This document shows positions 11,290-21,338 of a DNA stretch of 64,000 nt, piece after piece. Made by a program: the position numbers and the translations under genes. Origin of the DNA: Mauremys mutica (taxonomy: Eukaryota > Chordata > Testudines > Geoemydidae). Position 1 is the stretch's first letter; the number at the start of each line of letters is the position of its first letter. The DNA is taken from the NCBI RefSeq assembly GCF_020497125.1, contig NC_059082.1, forward strand, positions 49,808,524-49,872,523, written 5' to 3'. A model generated the notes under the pieces. The model was not told where the DNA came from. It did not search any database and saw nothing but the letters and a program-made list of their open reading frames with translations.

Positions 11290-13186
11290 AGGCAGTGCTG
11301 GTAGCACCCGCGACACCTCCCACTACAAAGACTCTGTTTTCAAATGCTTATAACTTTGCCAAACTTTAATTGTTTGGGCCCAAATTTTCCATACTGGGTG
11401 TCTGCCTCAGACTGTATTGTGTTAGAAAAATTCAGCTGAAATGGTTCAGTTGTTTCCAAGAATGAGACTCGGGAAAAACATTGTTTTGCCCATGTTAAAA
11501 AATGTGTTAGACCATTTCTTTGAGACACTCTAGCGCCCCTGTTCGGACCAAGGACTTGAAATCTGGCAGCAGGCAGGAACAGGGGGAGATGGCGTTGGTG
11601 TCAAGGAGCTGTGTTTTCAACATATAAAGTGTTCTGGAATGCTACAGTCTGAAAACTCACACCCCAGGTGTCTCCAATTGGGCACGCAAAATCACTGGAC
11701 ACTTTTGACCCTTCTCTCTCTCTCTCTGCATCTGGATAACAGCACCCCCTTGCCTTGGAGGGGCTCGTGAAAACACAGAACGTTTGTGAAGAATTCAGAT
11801 GCTATAGTGATGAGTGTCATAGCAAAGCCCACGAAGAAATGAATAATTCTGTACTCAGAGCAAGGTTTGAATAGTGTGCAGGAAATATGGCTTTGGGCCA
11901 TGCACAGACCAATGTGCACAGACCAATGAGGAGAAAACAAAATACTAAATAGCTGCTCATTCAGTGAACACAGTCCATCCTGTGCACTGAATGAAGCAGG
12001 AATCCTGTGTGTGATCATGTAATTAAAATCTATCATAATGCATACGCACAAGGGTCCCAATTAACATTGCACAGGCAACATGAATTCTGGCATTTTCTAT
12101 TTTTTGAGTGCTTAACTTGGCAAACTTAATAATGTTCTTTTCATGTAGTTTTGTGTGTGTGAGAATAATTACAAATTCGCATACCATCTCCCCCTTTTCT
12201 TCCTACCCTATCCACTTCCTTGAGAAATCAAACCAACATATAGCACAGGGGATTCCTGCCAATATTCTTGACAGCAACTGGCAGAAAATTGGGCCCAGAT
12301 GCCTATGATAAACCTGGATTCAACTTCTTCTCTCCCCCCCCCCCCTTTCTTGGGTTACTTTTTATTTTTTCGTGGGGTGAGGGAAGAAACTCAAGAAAGA
12401 AGAAGTAGGGAATGGGAACAAGAAAGTTGCAACATAAGAGACACAGGGGAAAAAAAAGTTTAAAAGAAATCCCAGTAGAGTTGTGGAGAAGAAGAAAGAA
12501 CCCAGACGAGCCAGGCAAGACAGAGACAGACAGAAAGCAGGAAAAGCCTAACTAGAATGGAGACAGAGATACTACAAAATCACAGTGACATCATGCGGGA
12601 GTCAGAGTGGTTTCCAAAACAACTCCAAACTTCAGAAGAGAGAGAAAATGCATGAGAAATGGAAATGAGATGAGCCTCTATTCTTAGAGAAAGCTGGAAC
12701 CAGAGCTTGACAAGTCTGCAGAGCCAACTAAACCAGCTCCAGTCGTCCTTTTTGGTTTTAATTGGCGGAGCGTGCTCTGGGAAGCGGGCGGACGGGGAGA
12801 CAAAGGTTACTGCATGGTTAGGCAACATCTGAAAGGAAATTCTTTATGGCGTTTTCCCAATCAACGTGTGCAATAAAATTACAATCCCCCAAAGCCCTTC
12901 CGCAAAGGCCAATACCGGACACCCCCAGAAAACACAGCTTCAGCAAAACAATGAGCAACGCCCGAGACAGACGCACAGGGAAAGTAAATACGAAATAGAT
13001 AGAAACCATACATGCAGAATAGTTCTGATACTTGTCATGCTTCTGCCCCAGCCTGTTCAGATTAGTGGATTTGCAGTTGGGTTTTCGAGGGGGATGGAAG
13101 CCATGGAGTGCAGAGATGCTTATCAAGGGTGAAATTAAGTTCGTTTGGAGTTGGAGAGGGAGCAAAGTGAGAAGAGGAAAGGAATA
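11290..13186. other. No gene recognised
   Basis: About 1.9 kb without identifiable repeats. A 122-codon open frame on the minus strand (11692-12060) has no recognisable domain. A 14-bp tandem 'tgcacagaccaatg' occurs twice near 11898-11927, and a C run near 12333-12345. Confidence 0.4.
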
Positions 13187-13268
13187 AGGGCCCAATCCTG
13201 CAGGGTACTGAGCATCCTTCACTCCAGGAAGTCCTGGATGAACTCAGCACCGTGCAGGATTGGGCCCT
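13187..13268. repeat. 82-bp hairpin element
   Basis: The outer 16 bases AGGGCCCAATCCTGCA pair perfectly with TGCAGGATTGGGCCCT, and pairing continues imperfectly to the centre (gtactgag against ctcagcac). An RNA from here would fold into a single stem. Most likely it is a very short foldback MITE. A miRNA-like precursor is conceivable but unsupported. Confidence 0.75.
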
Positions 13269-15764
13269 AAATGAACAAAGCTAACACTAGTTAGCTGGTT
13301 TTCCCAGGCAGTCAAAGGACTCATCATCTCCTGCTTATTACCCCTACTCCCCCAAATCAACAGTCCCCCAAGCCCATTACTGCATTAGGGAGGCAAAGTC
13401 AGGCATCCCAAGGACACTCCTGAAAAGGGAGGGCAATGCAAAACCAGCTGGACTGTTTGAGATGGAAGTTTTGTCACAGTGGGGATGACCTGGTAATTGA
13501 GCAACTCCTGTTGTCCTGGATGGGCCAATTTACCTTCCTGCTGGCTCAAAACGTGGGGAACTGTGTATCAAACAGAGCTGTGTGTTACAAACAGAGTGCT
13601 TGTTTCTCCTTTAGCTTGATTCACAAAGAATTCCCCATGGGGAAAAATCTAGTAGGCTGGGTTCTACCCCCCCATCCCGCTGATCTGCCTTTAGAAATCC
13701 ATTTTATTGCCTTGCATCTAGGGTGGAGTCAAAATGGGATGGCAGGTCTCATCCTCCCAGGAGACTAGCTTCCTGGATAAGCGCTGAACATACCTGGAGG
13801 CCAGCTGGTCTGCTGCAATGTGCTCTTGGAGACCAGCTGGCAAACTACTGATTATGCACATGAGTGCCTGCTGCAGCAGGAGCAGCAGGTAGCATGCTGT
13901 GCTGTGCATGTGTGACAGAGAAGCTGCCAATAATCCTCAAAACTTGCAGGAGGCAGTTGCAGCAGACAGGCTGACCAGCTCTTTTCTCTCTGGGTCCTTG
14001 GTGCTGGGCAAAGGTGAATTCAGGCCATGATGGCCCGTTTGCCTGCATGCATTGTGTTGCACTCACCTCAGGCTAACTGTAAGGAGTTCTTAGGAAAGAT
14101 GACATGGACAAGATGCTCGCCATGCCTGACAAAGCTCTGTGATCATTCCTGCTGGCCAAATCCTCTCCCCTCGCCTCTAAATTGGAGCCGTCAGGCAATA
14201 GGGCCAAGGTGCTGCAGGCAGTGTAGGATGGCAAGTTTGCCCATGTAGCTGTTTTGCAGACTTCATTACTGTAATTATGGGGAGAGTTTTTGGGAATGGA
14301 AAAGCCAAACCTTCAACAGGATGCAGATCACAGCCTGTAAGCTCTGTGACTGCGGTCGCTGCTGGTACAGAGCATCCTGCAGGAGCTGCAGTATGTGGCA
14401 ATGTGGCAAAATTCCCTTCTGCATGCACTAGAATGAATTAGTGCACAGCAAGCCAAGCACTCAGCTCACAGGGCAAGGTGTGCATTAGCAACTGCCTGCA
14501 CCTGGCATCTACAAAGCGGCCCCATTCTTAGATTCTGATTTAAAAGTCATCATGTTTGCTTTCCTACCTGGGGGTGAGGAGGGCCTGAGTCATCTGCAAG
14601 AAGAAACTAATAACTGAGCATGGGAGATGGGCTCACCCCATACATCAGTCAGCATGAATCACTGGCTTTCCTGCCTGCACAATGTATTGTCACTGCACTG
14701 AGTCAGTACGGCTGTGCAGGTTGACTAGAACAAGGGGGCAAATTAAAAGAAAATGCAATAGAAATAAAAAAATGCCATTGGAGAGAATGGTGCTTCTTCC
14801 CACTCGTCTCCTTGGACATTCTGAGGACCCTGTAGGAAAGACCACAAAGGCTTCCAGCAAAATCATTGGCAAAAGACATGCGCTGGCAACCTCGCTTTTC
14901 ACCAGACTTCCTACTCCAGCTGTATTTTCCCAAGCAGGCTAGAAAACAAAACCTCAGGCCCAACAAGATGCAGTCTGAGGAGGATTATTCTGGGTGCAGC
15001 ACATCTCATGGGGAATGCACTTTCAAATGTCAATTTCCTCCTTTCTTAAAAAATCCCAACAATTTATGTACTTCTATTTTGAAAAGGTTCCCTTGACACA
15101 TTTGCATCCTAATTTTAATACATACACACACAGCCACACCCTCCCCCACAGCCCTTTTGCTTTCCCAAGACAAATCTCCATCCTATCTTGCCATCAAAGG
15201 ACCTTTTCAAAGCCGGTGGTTATTCCATTTCCACTTCATACCTAAGGCAGCTGGTCACTGGATTAAGGAGCTCAAGTCATTTCCCACCCACCACTAGAAA
15301 AGTCAAGCAATCTCCATCTCTTGGGAAGGCGCAAACCACCCCCTCCTCAGAGCCAAAGCCTCCCCCTCCCTTCTGGCTGTCAAAAACCCAGCCTGTCCTG
15401 TCTTCTCTCCCCTCTTCCCCCCCCCACCCGGTTCCTGGGTGCCAAAAGCCCCAGCTGTCCCCAGCCTAGCAGTCACAGCCTCCAGCTTCCCCTGGGATGG
15501 CTCCCACAATCCACTCCTCAGCCGCCAGGACAAAGAATCACTGCACACTGGGAAAGCTGAAGGCAGTGTAAAATAAATTCCATTTCACAGCAAAATAAAG
15601 ACAACAGGATTCTGCACCGATGGTGTTATTTGTTCCACATTTAATTCAGTCACAGCCTCCACTACCTAGTTTCCTGAATTCAGCACCAGGATGCTGCAGA
15701 AAGCATAGGGGCCTTCCCAGTACAAGCTATCTCAGGCACTTATCCTGTCCTCATCACCATGGCA
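13269..15764. other. No gene recognised
   Basis: About 2.5 kb without identifiable repeat ends. Open frames up to 110 codons (13436-13768) lack domains. A C-rich stretch lies at 15340-15500. Confidence 0.4.
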
Positions 15765-15967
15765 GCTGAGCACTTCACACCCTTTAATGTATTTATACTG
15801 ACAACCCCCCGTAAGGCAGGCAGGGCTGTTATCCCCCTGGTGCAGGGAGGAAACTGAGGCACAGAGCAGCTAAGTGATTTGCCTAAGATCACACAGGAAG
15901 GCTGCAGCAGAGCAGGAGATTGAGGTCTCCCAAGTCCCAGGCTAGTGCCCTAACTACTGGACTATCT
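15765..15967 (-). repeat. MIR/CORE-SINE, well preserved
   Basis: Plus-strand text includes 'ggaaactgaggcacagagc', 'taagtgatttgcctaagatc' and 'cctaactactggactatc'. In reverse this is a near-complete MIR: the tRNA-like head with a TAG-TGG-like box, the core 'GATCTTAGGCAAATCACTTA' and the CAGTTTCC block. It is one of the clearest MIR copies in the window. Confidence 0.85.
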
Positions 15968-16194
15968 AAAGAACTAAGCCATGCACACTGTCTACCTGCT
16001 GTTTCCTTCTGGGTAGATGGTAAATGGGGCTGTACCGTACAATTTGATTGTCTGAGCAGAACAGGCAGGCCATGTCATATACCTTCTTGCATATCCATCT
16101 ACCCCTCAAGAGGTGGTGCTCTGGCAGGCGGAAGAAAGACAGCTGCTCCTCCAAAGTTAAGATGCAGAAAGACCAGGTTGGAGAATAATGGAAA

Positions 16195-16925
16195 AAATAT
16201 TATAATAGCATTCTCTGAATCGAGAGCGTGTCCTCACCTAGAATACTGCATCCTAAGCAGGTCAGCACATCTCGAAAGGATCCTGCAGAATTAGAGACGG
16301 TTCAGAGAAGTGTGATGACAATGATTGGGGCCTGGGAAAAGTCTCCTATGAAGAGAGATTGGAAAGATTGGGATTTGTACCTTAGAAAGGAGATGAATGA
16401 GAGGCAATATGATAAAAGTGGTAAAGTAACAAATGGGATAGAGAAGGGAGAGCGGGAGTTTCTGTTCTCCCTGTCTCATAACTCAAGAACAGGGGGGAAA
16501 TCAACAAAACTGAAAGGGAGCAAATTCACAACTAATAAATAAATATTTTTTCAGTCAATTCATAATTAGCCTGTGGAACTCACTGCCACAGGATGCCATG
16601 GAGGCCAAAAATTGAGCAATGTTCAAGGGGAGATTGGACATTTATATAGTTAACAAGAATATCCAGAGTTAGAACAGTTAATGCAAAACAAACAGTTTGG
16701 GAAGCGATACAAATTGCATGCTTCAGGACTCAGAGCAATATCTAACTATTAGGGATTGGGATGAAACCTTTAATGGGGAGCAAATTATCCCACATCTGCT
16801 AACTGCGGGGTTCTTACATCTTTCTCTGACACATCTGCTGTTGGCCACTGTCACAGACAGGCTACTGGACCTGATGGACCACGGGTCTGATCCAGTCTGG
16901 CCCCTCCTATGCAGTAAGGCAGGCA
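16195..16925 (+). mobile_element. Old CR1-lineage LINE 3' end (RT C-terminus plus 3' UTR)
   Basis: Translation around 16228-16320 gives PHLEYCIL and, after shifts, ETVQRSVMTMIG. This matches the [12 protein letters not shown]...[15 protein letters not shown] region of the intact-looking CR1 at 31850-31950. The following ~550 bp is a 3' UTR ending in 'gacctgatggaccacgggtctgatcc', the tail module of the older CR1 families here. Stops and frameshifts show it is ancient. A related 3' UTR lies in the opposite orientation at 18255-18655. Confidence 0.75.
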
Positions 16926-16994
16926 GGGTGCAAATGTACTTTTATTAGTGTGGAGCTGATGTCACCAGAGAGATAGAGAATTTGTCAATGAAGG

Positions 16995-17935
16995 TGTGAT
17001 GGCGTGTGCACCCCACACAAGCATTGAGTGGTGTTATGTGGTATGGAAGGGGCCAATTAACCTCACATGCAGCCAGACATTGATAGGACCTAACTACAGA
17101 AGAAGCTCAGATGGGACAGGATTAGGAAGCCAGGAAGTGAGAGCAGGAGGAGGCTACAGGGAGGGGGCCTGCAGTCACTCTCCAGAGGGAAACGGAGTAG
17201 GACATGCACAAGGAACATAAGAACATAAGAACGGCTGTACCGGGTCAGACCAAAGGTCCATCTAGCCCAGTGTCTGTCTACCGACAGTGGCCAATGCCAG
17301 GTGTCCCAGAGGGAGTGAACCTAACAGGCAATGATCAAGTGATCTCTCTCCTGCCATCCATCTCCATCCTCTGATGAACAGAGGCTAGGGACACCATTCT
17401 TTACCCATCCTGGCTAATAGCCATTTATGGACTTAACCACCATGAATTTATCCAGGAAGAGATTCAGAGGGAGAATAAGCCTTGGAATCCTACCCTGGAC
17501 TAGGGAGTCTGGCAAAAAGCCAAGAGGGGTGAAGTAGCCAGGAGAGCAGAGGATATGCCAGTTACAAACCCAGATTGAGACCAGGAGATAGAAAGGTGGG
17601 GTAGGAAGGAACCCAGGGAAACAACAACAGGGATTGAGACTGAGCAGGCCTGGATTGCTAGTCTTAGGGTCCCAGGGGGTTCAGGTGGGCTCAGATTCCC
17701 CTACCAGCCACTGGGAATGCTTGCTTCAGGTACGGAGCAGGTACAGAGCAGGTACCCAGAGCAGGTACGGAGACCAACTGAGGCACATCTAGAAAGCTTG
17801 TCCAGGGGGACTTTGATAGCCCAGAAAGGGGGACTGCATAGGGACCTGGCCAGATGACTGAGTCACGAAGAGAGAGAGGGACCACAGTGTGAGCAACCAA
17901 CAACCATACGGGGCAAGAGCTAATTCCCAGACCTA
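16995..17935 (+). mobile_element. LTR-retrotransposon-like remnant, interrupted
   Basis: GA-rich sequence starting TGTGATGGCGTG and containing 'ggactagggagtctgg', 'cagggggttcaggtgggc' and 'ctaccagccactggg' resembles turtle LTR sequences I have seen. Neither end nor a target duplication can be fixed, so the superfamily is not certain. It is split by an older CR1-lineage 3' end at 17213-17460. A small tandem of 'gagcaggtac' units lies at 17731-17771. Confidence 0.4.
17213..17460 (-). mobile_element. CR1-lineage 3' end with (GTTCTTAT)n tail, nested
   Basis: On the minus strand it ends in 'gttcttatgttcttatgttc' and upstream carries the ACTGGGCTAGATGGACCTTTGGTCTGACCC module. Same family as 47560-47766 and 55862-56090. 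It sits inside the LTR-like remnant, which resumes at about 17460 with 'gattcagagggagaataagcc'. It therefore inserted after the LTR. Confidence 0.8.
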
Positions 17936-18254
17936 GCCAAACGGAGGCTCACCTGTGGTGAGTGAAGCCCTTCACAAAAGGCTATACAAATATTTTGTAG
18001 CATGGTGATCACATGTGCAATTCTACCAGCAAGCCAGTCTTCATGGCAGCGCCTTATACATCTTATTCCTGACCTCCCATACAACCCTGTTATTCCAGTT
18101 TTATTCCCATACACAACAGACCTCATTGCCAGGGGACCTAAACCTGACCTGTGGTAAACATAGGAACTGCCATGCCAGTATGCCAGGCTAGGATGACAGT
18201 GCCTAAAGGGACCCCACTGTTTTAGCACTCAGCAATCAAGGAAAAGCGGCAACC
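17936..18254. other. No feature recognised
   Basis: Short unassigned stretch between two LINE-derived segments. Confidence 0.4.
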
Positions 18255-18655
18255 CCAGACTTGAACGGCTGGTGGTCCACCTAGTTCTGGATCCTGTCTA
18301 TAACAGCAGCCAGCACCAGATGGCTCCAGAAAAAGATGCAAGAAACCCTGTAATGAAAAATTATGGAATGGCCTAGCCAGAAGGGATGTTTATTTCTAAC
18401 CCCGCCAGTTAGCAATTGGCCCATGGTCTGGAGCATGAGGGATTGTATCTCTTATATGTTTGCTTTCTACCTTAACTATCTGTGGATGTTCTCCTTATCC
18501 ATATGAATGTCTCATCCATTGCTAAAACCAACTACACTCTTGGATGATCTCTCACAGCAAAGTAGTTTCACAAGTTAATTAATCATTGTATATAAAAAAG
18601 GATTTCCTTGTATCAGTTCTACACTGGCTACCTTTCCGCTTCGCTGGATGACTCA
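18255..18655 (-). mobile_element. Old CR1-lineage 3' UTR, minus strand
   Basis: In reverse it reads as the 3' UTR seen at 16500-16925. Recognisable blocks are the complements of 'ggtccacctagttctggatcc', 'tgcaagaaaccctgtaatg' and 'atggtctggagcatgaggg'. Divergence from the plus-strand copy is high, so both are old. Confidence 0.65.
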
Positions 18656-18719
18656 GTGCATTTCTGTTATGAGGAAAAGTAAATAGGAGCACCCAAACGA
18701 TCCCCCACTGTTCAAATCC

Positions 18720-18872
18720 TCATCCCAATGACATCTCTGCCAAGAAACTCTAACTCACCCTGCAGGACCTGCTGCTATTCCTGTGCTGAGACCCTGCACA
18801 CAGCTCTGCCAATGCCCCTCAATCCTGGCCTGGCACTTCCTGCCATTCCAGTGCTGGGACCCCATGCACACA
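18720..18872 (+). repeat. Tandem-like dispersed repeat, left part
   Basis: Units of about 70 bp contain 'acacagctctgccaatgcccctcaatcctg' type text and end 'ccattccagtgctgggacccc'. The array is split by the transposon at 18873-19939 and resumes at 19940-20040. Relatives lie at 57950-58160. Confidence 0.55.
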
Positions 18873-19939
18873 GGGTGACCATCTTTTCAAAAGGCAAAAG
18901 TGGGAGATGCGCCCCCTTCCCTGGCCCCGCCTCTGCTCCTTCTTTTCCCCTCGAGGTCCTGCCCCCTGGCCAGGCCGGAAGCCAGAACTGGGCCATGGTA
19001 AGAGCCACCCAGGGAGCCCGAACTGCTGTGGGGAGTCCCAGACCAGGGATGCTGGAACAATGTGTATAGTGGGGGTGCTGAGAGCCATTGGACCAAACTG
19101 TAAACCCTGTCATGATGGAAACCACTTCAAGCCATGGGAAGCAGCCGCAATCATAACATCCCTAGTTCCAGCACCTATGCCCCAGACCCTTCACCTGCCT
19201 GAGGCAGAGAGGCCCAAGAGCAGCCACTGGCCCATATGCTCCCCCTCCAGGCCACACCACCCTGGGCAGGTGGAGGGTCTGGGGCTCCCCGCAGTGACTC
19301 AGGCTCCCTGGGCAGCTTTTATGACAGCCTGGCTCCAGCTTCCTGCCAGCAGGGGCGGCTCCAGGCCCCAGCACGCCAAGCACGTGCTTGGGGCGGCATG
19401 CCACAGGGGGTGCTCTGCCAGTTGCCGGGAGGGCAGCAGGCGGCTCCGGTGGACCCCCTGCAGGCGTGCCCACGGAGGGTCCGCTGGTCCCGCAGCTCCG
19501 GTGGAGCATCTGCAGGCACGCCTGCGGGAGGTCCACCGGAGCCGCGGGACCAGCGGACCCTCCGCAGGCACATCTGCGGGAGGTCCACCGGAGCCGCGGG
19601 ACCGGCGACCAGCAGAGCGCCCCCCGCAGCATGCTGCCGTGCTTGGGGCGGCGAAATGGCTAGAGCCGCCCCTGCCTGCCAGGCCAGGGGGTGGGGCTTC
19701 AGGGGAAAGAGGAGGACCAGGGGGAAGGGACTCGTGGTGAGAGGGGCTAAAGCCCACCTTAGCCCCTTCCCCCACACACCAGGAAGAGGCTGGTGCTGCC
19801 CCTGAGCCTCGGGCAGGCGCAGAGCAGCGCTCCAGGGAATCTGGTATAAATGCTGTTCCGGAGCCATTCAGCCTGGGGCTAGGACTGGAACTGTGCATTT
19901 CAGGACTGTCCTATCCAATTCAGGATGGGTGGTCACCCG
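18873..19939. mobile_element. GGGTGACCA-ended DNA transposon, 1067 bp
   Basis: The ends GGGTGACCA and TGGTCACCC are inverted repeats. The 9-mer atgcacaca flanks both sides exactly (18864-18872 and 19940-19948). Abundant turtle elements with GGGTGACCAGA termini are related; an 8-9 bp duplication suggests hAT or a similar superfamily. No transposase frame is visible: the long open frames here arise from GC-rich, stop-poor sequence in the nested element at 19350-19674. The flanking array itself repeats, so part of the match could pre-date insertion. Confidence 0.7.
19350..19674. mobile_element. GC-rich hAT-type element nested in the transposon
   Basis: The ends CAGGGGCGGCTCCAGG and CTAGAGCCGCCCCTG are inverted repeats with a perfect 8-bp duplication, cctgccag, at 19342-19349 and 19675-19682. 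Inside, 19474-19505 and 19532-19563 pair as a stem at 31 of 32 positions, and a ~35-bp block repeats directly about 54 bp apart. Long open frames on both strands (up to 277 codons) come from the GC content and are not genes. The perfect duplication suggests a younger insertion than its host. Confidence 0.9.
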
Positions 19940-20040
19940 ATGCACACAGCTCTGCCAGTGCCCCTCCACCCTGGCCTGCAGCACCTCCTCCAATTCCAGT
20001 GCCAACTCCAGCCATCTCCCTCCAGCTCTCTCAATAAATG
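19940..20040 (+). repeat. Tandem-like dispersed repeat, right part
   Basis: Continues the unit seen at 18720-18872 ('cacacagctctgccagtgcccctcc'), confirming that the transposon landed inside a pre-existing repeat. Confidence 0.55.
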
Positions 20041-20307
20041 TGGGTTGTGACCTAGAAATTTCATTCCTAGGGCCCCTCTGAACAGACTGACAGTTGTGCC
20101 AGACTGCGGTGGTTCTGTCCTGTTGGGAAACCTTCCATAGGGAAGGCGACTACTGAACTTATTACCATGTGTTACCCAAACCAGGAATTTTGCTTTGGCC
20201 TCCAGAAATGCAGCTAGCACACTAATCCCACTGAACCATTGAGTCTAAAAAATTAGGTCACCCAAGTTTTCTCAAATAAGGCTTTAATTTAACTCTAATA
20301 GCATAGT

Positions 20308-20456
20308 AACTATATGTTAAATAAACACCAATTGATTATTAAGAACATATTTATTGAGCCTTGGCAGACATGTAATAAGATATGCACGTATTACATAGCT
20401 GTGAAGCCATATTAAATATGCTCCTAATGACCAACTGGTATTTATTTAACATTCAA
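20308..20456. repeat. AT-rich palindromic element, copy 1
   Basis: The left end 'tgttaaataaacaccaattg' and the right end 'ccaactggtatttatttaaca' are inverted copies, and pairing continues inward (attattaagaacatattta against taaatatgctcctaatga). It looks like a foldback MITE. Only 44 bp separate it from copy 2. Confidence 0.7.
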
Positions 20457-20500
20457 TAACCATTGCAATGAGATGTCTCTCTAGATTTAATAAGACAGTT

Positions 20501-20642
20501 ATTGTATGCTAATTAAATTCCCGTTGATTATCAAAAACATATTGAACTGAGGTTGAAACCAGTAAGAACTATATGTTATTACGCAGCTGCTAAACCTCAA
20601 ATATCTTCTTAATATTTAATTGGTATTTATTTAACATACAAT
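20501..20642. repeat. AT-rich palindromic element, copy 2
   Basis: Ends ATTGTATG and CATACAAT, with inner arms 'cgttgattatcaaaaacata' and 'aatatttaattggtatttat'. It has the same architecture as copy 1 but is strongly diverged from it. It arose by tandem duplication or two insertions near each other. Confidence 0.7.
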
Positions 20643-21217
20643 CGTTGTCCTTGTAAGTTTGCAGCTCAGTGTTTCTAGAGACCAAAGCTTGTTGCTTCTA
20701 CAAATGATTTCATTGTTGAGATAGTTTGACCAATAAAAATAAATGAGGGCAGTGGGAGGCTTACTTCTGTGTAACCCGACCTATGAAAGCTCAACGTCCA
20801 GTACACCCACTTCTAGAGCGCCTGCTGGGTGCTGGGAACGCCACTGGCATGCCTGCACAGGAAGCAAGATATCTGGAAGGCTGCCCTCATGTGGTTAAAA
20901 ATCTAGGCACTCAGGGTGCATTCCTGCAGGCCGCAGAACATTCATAGTGTAATGGGCCGACATAGCTTGGCTTTGCATCAGAGATGGTGGTGAGGCCTTA
21001 GTGCTGAGGAGCCATGAAGGGAGACTCCCCATGTGGCAATCCCAGTTGCAAAATTTCAATGGCTTCTTACTGGTTGCACTTGGCAGGTAGGCTTTGTAAC
21101 ACTGCAGTGGTTGTCATCTACTGGTTCCTCCAACTGAACCCCAATAGAGACCAGTAGAAGACTGTGATGGAGTCTACTGGAATTTATCACTGAGATCCAA
21201 AGCCCCTGTGTGCTGTG
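20643..21217. other. No feature recognised
   Basis: Unassigned, apart from adjoining the 5S pseudogene. Confidence 0.4.
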
Positions 21218-21338
21218 AAGCCTACAGCACCCAGTATTCCCAGGAGGTCTCCCATCCAAGTACTAACCAGGCCCGACCCTGCGAAGCATAGATATGGAGG
21301 AGACAGAGTAGTGGCAAGCCAGGGGTGTGGCCAGTGTG
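21218..21338 (-). pseudogene. 5S rRNA pseudogene, minus strand
   Basis: The complement of vertebrate 5S rRNA is evident. The first ~65 bases (21218-21282) cover the gene's 3' half, including 'ggtctcccatccaagtacta' and 'accaggcccgaccctgc', with about two differences from the canonical sequence as I recall it. The remaining ~55 bases (gene 5' half) are much more diverged, although length and the final 'ggtgtggcc' are kept. It is a dispersed pseudogene or the remnant of a 5S-derived SINE. I see no T-run terminator in the right place, so it is unlikely to be expressed. Confidence 0.8.

Noticed and set aside
12818..13222. 134-codon minus-strand frame as a gene
   Set aside because: It runs into the 82-bp hairpin element, overlaps another frame on the same strand and has no recognisable domain.
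18907..19898. Long overlapping open frames on both strands (up to 277 codons)
   Set aside because: They lie in the GC-rich palindromic hAT element, where stop codons are rare in all frames. The translations are low-complexity Pro/Gly/Arg repeats in several frames at once, which is not protein coding.
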